Assembly (NCBI GenBank): GCA_963693035.2
Contig: CAXMMQ010000006.1
Coordinates: 496,001 to 560,000, forward strand
Origin: Lichenicoccus sp963693035
GTDB lineage: Bacteria; Pseudomonadota; Alphaproteobacteria; Acetobacterales; Acetobacteraceae
Direction: 5' to 3'
DNA: 64,000 bases
Every line of letters begins with the position of its first letter. Positions within the stretch are counted from its first letter, which is position 1. Position numbers and translations under genes: made by a program. A model generated the notes under the pieces. That model was given only the letters and a program-made list of their open reading frames with translations. It was not told where the DNA came from and made no database searches. Shown one piece after another: positions 54,918-62,473 of the stretch.

Positions 54918-55925
54918 CTAGCAGGCTGGACTCTGGGCTGTGAGCGCCAGGACCGCGAAGCTGGCCAGCCAGTGCTCGCCCATGTAGTCGCCGGTGACAT
55001 GCGGCAGGCTGGCCGCGAGATGCGCCTCGGCCGCGTCCAGCATCAGCGCGCATCTCGGATCCGTGCCTTCGAGGGACGTGGCCAGCCGGCGCAGGCACCA
55101 GGCGCGGCTGAGGTTGAGGCCGTCGAGATGCGCGATCTTGCCGTCGCTGCGGTCGCTCACCATGGCCGGCTCGAACAGCGTGGCAGGTAGCCGGTCGGCC
55201 AGGCCGGGCAGGAAGGCGTCGAACCAGGACGCGAACCGGGCCGGCGGCAACAGCCGGCGCATGCACTCGGCCTCGATCAGCGCCGGCGAGAGGAAGTCGT
55301 CGCCGCCGGGCTCCCAGGCCTGGATATCCCGGTCCTCGCCGTACCAGCGCCACGCGGTGTCGGCGAGCAGCGGATCGAGGCCTCCGTGCTCCGCGGCCAG
55401 GGCAAGCGCGAAGGCGGTATTGAAGTGGGTGCCGGCGCGGATCGGGTAGGTCGCCTTCGGCAGGAAGGCGCGGAACCGCTCGACGATCATCGCCTCGAGC
55501 GGCGCCAGCGCCGTGCCCCATCGCTCGAAGCCGGGCTGGCGCAGCTCGGCCGCCAACTTCAGCAGCCACGCCCAGCCATACGGCCGCTCGAACGAGCCGC
55601 TCCCGGGCCGCGCGAAGTAGTCGCATTCGCCGGCGACGTTCGCCTCGACCAGGTGCTCGTTGAAGACCGCCCGGATCAGGATCGCCGACGGCAGCCCGGG
55701 ATAAAGCCGCAGCAGGTGCGCCAGCATCCAGTACGAATGCACGCAGGAGTGCCAGTCGAGGCTGCCGTAGAACACCGGATGCAGCGCACGCGGCTTGAGC
55801 GCGTCGTCCTGTCCGTGCAGCAGATGCGCGAGGTGGTTGGGATATTCCCGGGTCACATGCCCGAGCGCCACCCGCGCCAGCCGGTCGGCGATCCCGGCGT
55901 CGAGCCGTGTGCGCGGCTTCAGCAC
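54918..55925 (-). CDS. DUF2891 protein
   Basis: 335 residues from a GTG at 55925 overlapping the guanine deaminase stop by 7 bases. DUF2891 pattern, alpha/alpha-barrel-like: HPVFYGSLDWHSCVHSYWML (the family hallmark), PYGWAWLLKLAAEL, IRAGTHFNTAFALALA, DFLSPALIEAECMRRLL, and a C-terminal YMGEHWLASFAVLAL. Function unknown for the family. Translational coupling to guanine deaminase suggests a linked metabolic job. Confidence 0.88.
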   Translation of the reverse strand: MLKPRTRLDAGIADRLARVALGHVTREYPNHLAHLLHGQDDALKPRALHPVFYGSLDWHSCVHSYWMLAHLLRLYPGLPSAILIRAVFNEHLVEANVAGECDYFARPGSGSFERPYGWAWLLKLAAELRQPGFERWGTALAPLEAMIVERFRAFLPKATYPIRAGTHFNTAFALALAAEHGGLDPLLADTAWRWYGEDRDIQAWEPGGDDFLSPALIEAECMRRLLPPARFASWFDAFLPGLADRLPATLFEPAMVSDRSDGKIAHLDGLNLSRAWCLRRLATSLEGTDPRCALMLDAAEAHLAASLPHVTGDYMGEHWLASFAVLALTAQSPAC

Positions 55926-57283
55926 ACCCGCCTGCCTTCCACCCAGACCCCGGCGATGTTGGCCCTTGTCGCGCCGAACAGCGCCTGCAGCCGGTCGTCG
56001 TCGCTCTCGCCCGGATGCAGCCTGATGTTCGAGCCTGGTGCCTCGGCGTCGAGCAGGACGGCATCGAACCGGCTGCCCGGCGTGAAGCGTCCGACCGGCA
56101 GCCCGAGTGCCTCGCCGCCGCCCGCCGTCGCCAGCCAGAACGCCTCGCGGAAGCCGATGCGGGCCTGCTCGCCCTGGCCACGCGCCGACGCCTCGCGATC
56201 CGGATCGACGCCGGACGCCAGCAGGCGGGCCGACAGCACCGCCTGGCGCGCATTGTCCAGCACCGACGGGCTGTAGCCGCCGGCGAGATCGGTGCCGAGC
56301 CCGACCTGCACGCCGCGCTGCAGCGCCTTGCGCAGCGGGAACACCGAGTCCGAGAAGAACACGTTGGAGATCGGGCAGTGCGCGATCGCCGCCCCCCGAT
56401 CGGCGATCAGGTCCATGTCGTCGTCGCCGATGAAGTTGCCGTGCGCCAGGATGCTGTGCCGGCGCAGCAGCCCGAAGCCGTCGAGGCTCGCGGTGTCCGA
56501 GCGCCCGGTGCGCGCAGCGACGTGGCCATGCTCCCAGTCGCTTTCGGAGCAGTGCGTCTGCACCAGGCAGCCGGTCTCCCGCGCAAGCCGGCCGAGGCCG
56601 TGCAGCAGGGCGTCGGTGCAGGCCGGGACGAAGCGCGGGGTCACGATCGGACGCACCTGCCCGGTCTCGTTGCCGGGCAGGCCGCGCACGTCGTCGATGA
56701 ACCGGCGGGTCGCCGCGATGGCCTGCGCCGCATCCTCGTTGCGATAGAAGTCGGGGCACTGGGTGGGGTCGTCCATCGCCACCAGCCCGACAAAGGCGCG
56801 CTGACCTTTCCGCAGGCACACCCGCGCCAGCTCCAGGCTGGCCGCCGCGTGGATGGTGGCGAAATAGGTGGCGGTGGTGGTGCCGTTGGCGAGCAGGCAG
56901 CCGACCAGGTCGTCATAGACCGCGCGTGCGAAGTCGAGGTCGGCATACCGGCTCTCGAGCGGGAAGGTGTGCTCCTGCAGCCAGCGCTCGAGCGGCAGGT
57001 CCAGCGCGCGTCCGGCCTGCGGCCATTGCGGCGCATGCACGTGCAGGTCGACGAAGCCCGGCACCAGGGTCTGGGACGGGGTCAGCGTCAGCAGGGTTCG
57101 CGCCTGTCCCGCCAGCGCCAACGCAGCGGCGTGCCCCTCGCTGCCGGCGGGATGCAACGCCGCGATCGCGCCATCGGCCGCCACCTCGAGCGCCGCGTCC
57201 GCGTGCCGCTCCAGGCCGCCGAGGCATGGCGTGTGCATCATGGCGCCCCGGATCGTGAAGGGGGCCGCACTCCCGAGCGACAA
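55919..57283 (-). CDS. guaD: guanine deaminase
   Basis: 454 residues from a TTG at 57283, chosen because AGGAGA lies 6 bp upstream; an ATG at 57301 is the alternative. Zinc amidohydrolase turning guanine into xanthine. Seen: PGFVDLHVHAPQWPQAGRAL (HxH metal site), GTTTATYFATIH, VQTHCSESDWE, SILAHGNFIGDDDMDLIADR, CPISNVFFSDSVFPLRKAL, and the metal Asp in GLGTDLAGGYSPSVLDN. A purine/uracil-type permease is divergent from it, and a DUF2891 gene follows. Confidence 0.94.
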   Translation of the reverse strand: MSLGSAAPFTIRGAMMHTPCLGGLERHADAALEVAADGAIAALHPAGSEGHAAALALAGQARTLLTLTPSQTLVPGFVDLHVHAPQWPQAGRALDLPLERWLQEHTFPLESRYADLDFARAVYDDLVGCLLANGTTTATYFATIHAAASLELARVCLRKGQRAFVGLVAMDDPTQCPDFYRNEDAAQAIAATRRFIDDVRGLPGNETGQVRPIVTPRFVPACTDALLHGLGRLARETGCLVQTHCSESDWEHGHVAARTGRSDTASLDGFGLLRRHSILAHGNFIGDDDMDLIADRGAAIAHCPISNVFFSDSVFPLRKALQRGVQVGLGTDLAGGYSPSVLDNARQAVLSARLLASGVDPDREASARGQGEQARIGFREAFWLATAGGGEALGLPVGRFTPGSRFDAVLLDAEAPGSNIRLHPGESDDDRLQALFGATRANIAGVWVEGRRVC

Positions 57284-57284
57284 C

Positions 57285-57294
57285 GGAGATCTCC
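57285..57294. promoter_or_regulatory. palindrome serving as ribosome site on both strands
   Basis: GGAGATCTCC is a perfect 10-bp palindrome between two divergent genes whose starts are at most 17 bp apart. Read on the minus strand it gives AGGAGA 6 bp before the guaD TTG; read on the plus strand GGAGA sits about 11 bp before the permease ATG at 57300. It would also leave each promoter inside the opposite gene. Confidence 0.5.
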
Positions 57295-57299
57295 TGCCC

Positions 57300-58640
57300 A
57301 TGATGGATGGCGGCGCGAGGCCGGATGCGCGCGCCGGTCTGGCGCAGACCGCCATCCTCGGAGTGCAGCATGCGCTGGCGATGGATGTCTATGTCGTGCC
57401 GTTCCTGGTCGGTGTACTGCTCGGGCTGCCGGCCGCCATCACCTCGGGGCTGATCGGCGCCGGCTTCATCGCCGCCGGCCTCGCCACCCTGGTCCAGTCG
57501 CAGGTCTGCCTGCGCATGCCGGTCGTGCAGGGCCCATCCTACGTGCCGATCGGCGCAGTGGTGGCGATCGCGCACGATGCCGGGATCGGGGCCGGCGGCA
57601 GCCCGTTGGCGGCACTGGGCCACGTCTTCGGCGCGCTGATCCCGGGCGCCCTGCTGATGATCCTGCTCGGCTGGCCGCTGCGGCTGTTCCACCGGATCGT
57701 CTCGCGGCTGGTCCCGCCGCTGGTCGGCGGCGCGATCATCGTCGTGGTCGGCATCACCCTGATGCCGGCCGGCCTGCAGGGCGACGTGCTGGGTGGCGAC
57801 CATGCGGCCCTCGGGAGCAGCATCCTGCTGGCGCTGGCCGCAGGCGCGATCGTCGTCGTCGCCAGCCTGGCCGGGGTGGCGCTGGGATCGCGCGGCCGGT
57901 GGCTGCGGGTGGGTTCGGTGCTGCTGGCGCTGGCCGGAGGCAGCCTGCTCGCCGCGTGCGACGGACGGCTGGACCTGTCCGGCGTCGCCGCCGCTCCCTG
58001 GATCGCGCCGCCGTTGCTGGCCGGACTGGACGTGCCGCTGGAGTTCTCGCCGAACGCGATCCTGACCATGCTCGCGGTCTATGCGGTGGTGCTCGCCGAG
58101 ACCACCGGCACCTGGCTCGCGGTCGCCGCCGTCACCGGCGAGCGGCTGCGGCCCGAGCAGTACGATCGCGGCGCCGCCGGCGAGGGCCTCGGCTGCCTGG
58201 TCTCGGCCTTGCTGTGCAGCCTGCCGGTGACCGGCTACGCCTCGAACGCCGGCATCGTGGCGCTGACCGGTGTTGCCGAGCGCCGCGTGTTCGCCGCCGC
58301 CGGCATCGCCCTGGTCTGCTTCGGGTTGTGCGGCAAGCTCGCCGCCGCCATCGCCGCGGTGCCGGCGCCGGTGATCGGCGGCGTGTTCGGCGTGCTGTGC
58401 GTGGTGATCGTCATGAACGGCCTGCGCATCCTGGCGGCGTTGCGCCTGGACGAGCGCGACATGATGGTGGCCGGGCTGCCGATCCTGCTCGGCCTGGGGG
58501 CCGCGCTGCTGCCGCAGGACTATCTCGCCACCCTGCCCCGGCTCGCACGTTGCCTGCTGGGCTCGGCCACCGCCGTCGGCGCGGCGGCGGCCATCGCCCT
58601 GAACCTCATCCTGCCGCGCAGGCGGACCATCCGAGGCTAG
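57300..58640 (+). CDS. xanthine/uracil-type nucleobase permease (NCS2 family)
   Basis: 446 residues from the ATG at 57300 (an ATG at 57240 is possible). About 12-14 membrane helices of the NCS2/UraA fold: AILGVQHALAMDVYVVPFLVG, the substrate-site region CLRMPVVQGPSYVPIGAV, PPLVGGAIIVVVGITLMPAG, VYAVVLAETTGTW and LPVTGYASNAGIVALTG. Probably imports a purine, given the divergent guanine deaminase; the exact base cannot be read off. Confidence 0.9.
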   Translation: MMDGGARPDARAGLAQTAILGVQHALAMDVYVVPFLVGVLLGLPAAITSGLIGAGFIAAGLATLVQSQVCLRMPVVQGPSYVPIGAVVAIAHDAGIGAGGSPLAALGHVFGALIPGALLMILLGWPLRLFHRIVSRLVPPLVGGAIIVVVGITLMPAGLQGDVLGGDHAALGSSILLALAAGAIVVVASLAGVALGSRGRWLRVGSVLLALAGGSLLAACDGRLDLSGVAAAPWIAPPLLAGLDVPLEFSPNAILTMLAVYAVVLAETTGTWLAVAAVTGERLRPEQYDRGAAGEGLGCLVSALLCSLPVTGYASNAGIVALTGVAERRVFAAAGIALVCFGLCGKLAAAIAAVPAPVIGGVFGVLCVVIVMNGLRILAALRLDERDMMVAGLPILLGLGAALLPQDYLATLPRLARCLLGSATAVGAAAAIALNLILPRRRTIRG

Positions 58641-58740
58641 AGCATCATCCGATCGACCTTGCTCCTCGATCGGAAATAGATGCTCGCCGAAACAGAGAAG
58701 TAGAGACTTTCACCGATCCACTTCGATCGGAAAAAGCTCT
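58640..58740. repeat. two tandem palindromes between permease and chemotaxis genes
   Basis: Hairpin 1 (58640-58685): GAGCAT..CCGATCGA / TCGATCGG..ATGCTC. Hairpin 2 (58702-58740): AGAGACTTTCACCGATC / GATCGGAAAAAGCTCT. Both share the core CCGATC/GATCGG and outer AGAGC. They resemble the small palindromic repeats scattered between genes in many alphaproteobacteria; one arm may also end permease transcription. Noncoding. Confidence 0.65.
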
Positions 58741-58907
58741 AGTCGTCGCTCTTCGTGGGCGCTTCTGCTCGGTAACCACTTGGCAATGTCTCTGCCTCAC
58801 CCTGCGGGCGAAGACGCAGGTCTGCCCCGAGACAAGGTTCGTGCCCGAAGCCGCCGGACGAGGCGCCCGGCCCGGCTCTCAACACCTCTGAAAGGCGCGC
58901 TCTCCGC

Positions 58908-60593
58908 ATGAGCTTCCTCACCAACCTGTCGATCCGGAACAAGATCCTTCTGGCATTCTCCGTCGTGCTCGTCGGCACGATTGGATTGGGAGTCTTCTCG
59001 CTGACGAGCCTGCATGCCCTGGACTCCGCTGCGGCGGAGATGCGGAACAAGTCGTTGCCGTCGACACGGTATCTTGGGCGCATGGCCCAGGCCGCGGAGC
59101 GCCTTCGGCTTGACCAGAACATTGCGGCGACCACGCAATCCATGAAGCGTCGGCAGGCGATGATCGAAGGCAGCGCGGCACAGGGCAAGCTGGTCGACGC
59201 TGCCCTCGACGCCTACCGGCCCCTCGCGGCGCCTGGCTCGGAGCAGGCTTTGCTGGCTTCGATCGACAGGTCATGGAAACAGTACGAGACGCTCAGTGTC
59301 GGCCTGGCTGCCCTGCTGGCTGAAGGCAACTACGTCCGGGCGGTGGCGGTGCTGGACGAGAGCAATCCGGCGATGAACGCATTCCGCAAAGACCTGCAGG
59401 ACGACATCGTCTTCAACGTCGTCGCTGGTGGAAGGACCGGTGCCCGCAGCGCGGCCCTGGCGCTTGCCGCCGACACCTGGATCACCGTCGGACTCTGCGC
59501 GATGGTGCTGCTCTGCGGCCTGATCGGATGGGCGATGGTGAGCACCTTGTCCGTGCCGCTCTCCGCCATGACAGCGTCCATGCGCCGTCTCGCAGACAGG
59601 GACATCGCCGCGACCATTCCCGGTGTCGGCCGCGGCGACGAGATCGGTGCGATGGCCACAGCCGTGCAGACGTTCAAGGAGAAAATGATCAAGGGCGACG
59701 CTCTAGCCGCAGAGCAGGATGCCGATCGTGCCTTGAAGGAGCAGCGCACGCTCAGGCTCGAGGGGTTGATCCACGGCTTCGAGGAACAGGCCCGCCAGAT
59801 GGTGGGGCTCCTCGCCTCCGGCTCGACGGAACTGGAGGCCACAGCGAAATCGATGACCCGGACGGCGGCGCGGAGCGACCGTCAGGCGGGGACCGTCGCT
59901 GCCGCCGCCAAGGAAGCGAGCAGCGGTGTGCAGACGGTTGCCGCCGCGGCCGAGGAGCTTGCCGCGTCGATCGCGGAGATCAACCGCCAGGTCGCCCAGT
60001 CGGCCGAGATCACCGGAAGGGCCGTCCGTGACGCCCAGCGGACGGACAAGATTGTAAAGGCCTTGGCTGTTGCCGCCGACAGGATCGGCCACGTGATGGG
60101 ATTGATCGCCAACATTGCTGGACAGACCAATCTTCTGGCGCTGAACGCGACCATAGAGGCGGCGCGGGCGGGCGACGCTGGAAAGGGTTTTGCGGTCGTC
60201 GCCTCCGAGGTCAAGAGCCTGGCGACGCAGACGGCACGCGCCACCGACGAGATCGGCGTGCAGATCACCCAGATCCAGGCAGCAACGAAGGAAGCCGTCG
60301 ACGCCATCCACGGCATCACGATGACCATCGAGGAAGTGAGCACGATTGCCACCAGCATTTCCGTGGCAGTCGGGGAACAGGGAGCGGCGACGGCCGAGAT
60401 CGCGCGGAACGTGCAGCATACGGCTCAGGCGACGCAGGAGGTGACCGTCAACATCGGCGGCGTCAGTCTTGCGTCGAGTGAAACCGGCGCCGCAGCCGGT
60501 CAGGTCCTGGTCGCGGCCGCGGGTCTGTCGCAACAGGCGGAACACCTGTCGGCCAAGGTCATCAGCTTCCTGGCAAGCGTCAGGGCCGCCTAG
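58908..60593 (+). CDS. methyl-accepting chemotaxis protein
   Basis: 561 residues. TM1 at about 11-33 (ILLAFSVVLVGTIGLGVFSL), a four-helix-bundle sensor of about 150 residues, TM2 (TVGLCAMVLLCGLIGWAMVS), HAMP (RLADRDIAATIPGVGRGDEI) and a signalling domain whose hairpin tip reads IANIAGQTNLLALNATIEAA. It relays chemical signals to CheA/CheW. No che genes are adjacent, so it is an orphan receptor. The sequence reads open to 60593 with its own stop. Confidence 0.95.
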   Translation: MSFLTNLSIRNKILLAFSVVLVGTIGLGVFSLTSLHALDSAAAEMRNKSLPSTRYLGRMAQAAERLRLDQNIAATTQSMKRRQAMIEGSAAQGKLVDAALDAYRPLAAPGSEQALLASIDRSWKQYETLSVGLAALLAEGNYVRAVAVLDESNPAMNAFRKDLQDDIVFNVVAGGRTGARSAALALAADTWITVGLCAMVLLCGLIGWAMVSTLSVPLSAMTASMRRLADRDIAATIPGVGRGDEIGAMATAVQTFKEKMIKGDALAAEQDADRALKEQRTLRLEGLIHGFEEQARQMVGLLASGSTELEATAKSMTRTAARSDRQAGTVAAAAKEASSGVQTVAAAAEELAASIAEINRQVAQSAEITGRAVRDAQRTDKIVKALAVAADRIGHVMGLIANIAGQTNLLALNATIEAARAGDAGKGFAVVASEVKSLATQTARATDEIGVQITQIQAATKEAVDAIHGITMTIEEVSTIATSISVAVGEQGAATAEIARNVQHTAQATQEVTVNIGGVSLASSETGAAAGQVLVAAAGLSQQAEHLSAKVISFLASVRAA

Positions 60594-60619
60594 GTGCCCT
60601 GCGATCTGGTGGGCGTCCG

Positions 60620-61441
60620 CTAGTCTGCGGCGTTACGCGAGGTCCAGCCGGTGCGTGCCAGCGCCTGGTTGCGTCCGTTGGTAACACGGGCGTAGTCCAG
60701 GCTCGCCGTGGTCTGGCCCAGCGCGGCGCGCGCTTCGGCAAGGCTCGCCTGGTAGTCCTTGTCGTCGATCCGGTAAAGCAACGTGCCGGCGGGAACGAAG
60801 GCGCCGTCCGGCGCATCCTGCTCGGTCAGGTAGCCGGTGACCCTGGCCTGGATGGTCACCATCCGGACCGCCTGGGTCATCGCCGGAAAGCTGCGATAGA
60901 TCGGCACGGTGTGCGCGGTCGCGACGATGTACGGCACCTGCATTGCCATGACTGGCGCCGGTTGCGGTCGGGGGCGGTCGGCGAACCACCATCCCACGCT
61001 GCCCGCCACCGCCAGCACCAGCAGGACCGGCATCAGGATCCAGACCGCGCGGCGACGCCCGACGCCCGCATCCGGGCCGTGACCCGCTTGAGTGGCAGAT
61101 CGCCCCGGCGCCGGCTCGGTGCTGTTGCTGTCGGGCATGTTGCCGTCGTTGGCACTCACCGACGACATGTAGGCCATGCCCTCGACGCCGTTGATCTGCT
61201 GCTCGAGCGGCGTGGTGACGCCGCCGGCGACGATTTGTGCGCTCGCGCCCGGATACGCGGAGGAGACCACCACCTGCGGTGGGGTGATGTTGGGAAACTG
61301 CGCGACCGGCAGTTCGAGATATCCGACGATCCCGGCCAGCACCATGACGATGGCAACGACGGACGCCAAGATCGGCCGCGTGATGAAGAAGTCGATCAAG
61401 CCTGTGGCAGACGTCTGACAACCATGTTCCGCATCGACCAC
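60620..61441 (-). pseudogene. fused remnant of an RND efflux pump and its membrane fusion protein
   Basis: 273 residues made of two unrelated starts. The first about 100 match the N-terminus of an AcrB-type pump: GLIDFFITRPILASVVAIVM, PVAQFPNITPPQVVVSSAYP, GASAQIVAGGVTTPLEQQIN, AYMSSVSANDGN. At that point it switches, in frame, to the N-terminus of an MFP (MPDSNSTEP, one TM WILMPVLLVLAVAGSVGWW, then VTIQARVTGYLTEQDAPDGA, ALARTGWTSRN) and stops early. Both genes have lost most of their length. Not a working pump. Confidence 0.85.
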
Positions 61442-61498
61442 CTGACTGCCTTCGAAGATTGGCGCCCCTTCCTGACGGGATCGCGAGGTTCGGAATCT

Positions 61499-61515
61499 AC
61501 CCAGTGAGACGAGTC
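61499..61515. promoter_or_regulatory. second copy of the 17-bp operator candidate
   Basis: ACCCAGTGAGACGAGTC is identical to 20612-20628 and lies about 60 bp upstream of the RND remnant, in the same orientation relative to its gene as the first copy is to the cupin gene. AATCT precedes both. Here the right arm of the palindrome is incomplete because the Ku stop codon begins inside it. Confidence 0.5.
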
Positions 61516-62461
61516 AGGCCCGGCGCCTGGCGGGCGCCTTTGGTGGCGGCGCACTCTTGGCGGCAGCCTTGCCGGGCTTCGACTTGGTCGGCGCAGGCTT
61601 GACCGCTCCAGACTTGGCCTTGCCTCTGGCGCCGGACGCAGATTTCGCCGCAGCGCCGCCCGTGGTCTTCGCGGAACTCTCGCCCAGGCTCTGCCGCAAC
61701 GCCGCCATCAGGTCGACGACGTTGCCGCGCTCCTCCTGCTCCGGCTCCGGCTCCGGCTTCACGCCCTTGAGCTTGGCCTCGATGACCGCGCGCAGGCGGC
61801 TCTCGTAACGATCCTCCATGTCCGCGGGTTCGAAGCGGGTGGTCTGGCGGTCGATCAGTTGCGTGGCGAGCCCGACCATCTCCTTGTCGCCCCCGGCATT
61901 CGGCAGGTCGGCGAACAGGTCGTCCGGATCGGCGATTTCGCGCATGTCGTGCAGCGTGTGCAGCACCAGCCCGTTCCGCATCGGCATAATCGCCACCGCA
62001 CGCTCGCGCCGCGCGATCACCAGGCGCGACAGCGCGACGCGGCCGGTTCGCCCGATCGCCTCGCGCAGCACCACATAGACATCGTCCTGCCGGTCGCGCG
62101 CATTGCCGTCCGGAACGACATAATAGCTTGCATCGTAATAGATCGGATCGATGCTGTCGGCCTCGACGAACTTGTCGATCTTGAGCACGCCGGAACTCTC
62201 GATTTTGGCGCTCTCGAAATCCTCGTCGTCGAGCACGACGTAGCGATCCTTTTCGAACTCGTAGCCGCGCTTGAGGTCACGGCGCGACAGCTCCTGGTCG
62301 GTCTCGGCATCGAGGGTCACCGTGCGCACGCGGTTGTTCGTATCCGGATTGATGAAGTGAAAATGCAGCGTCTCGCTCGGCTGGCGCACGCTGTACAGCG
62401 CCACCGGACATGAGACGAGCGCCAGCCGAAGCAGGCCGCGCCAGATCGGACGTTCAGCCAT
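61514..62461 (-). CDS. ku: DNA end-binding protein Ku
   Basis: 315 residues. Binds DNA ends and recruits LigD in non-homologous end joining. Seen: RPIWRGLLRLALVSCPVALY, DQELSRRDLKRGYEF, DRYVVLDDEDFESAKIESSG, DASYYVVPDG, ALSRLVIARRERAVAI, and a Lys/Ala/Pro-rich C-terminal tail (from about 265) that contacts DNA and LigD in other bacteria. 12 bp behind ligD. Confidence 0.96.
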   Translation of the reverse strand: MAERPIWRGLLRLALVSCPVALYSVRQPSETLHFHFINPDTNNRVRTVTLDAETDQELSRRDLKRGYEFEKDRYVVLDDEDFESAKIESSGVLKIDKFVEADSIDPIYYDASYYVVPDGNARDRQDDVYVVLREAIGRTGRVALSRLVIARRERAVAIMPMRNGLVLHTLHDMREIADPDDLFADLPNAGGDKEMVGLATQLIDRQTTRFEPADMEDRYESRLRAVIEAKLKGVKPEPEPEQEERGNVVDLMAALRQSLGESSAKTTGGAAAKSASGARGKAKSGAVKPAPTKSKPGKAAAKSAPPPKAPARRRA

Positions 62462-62473
62462 CGCCGGTTTCCC

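Noticed and set aside
55907..58891. A 994-residue plus-strand frame
   Set aside because: It spans guaD antisense and the permease out of frame, with Arg/Ala repeats typical of high-GC shadows.
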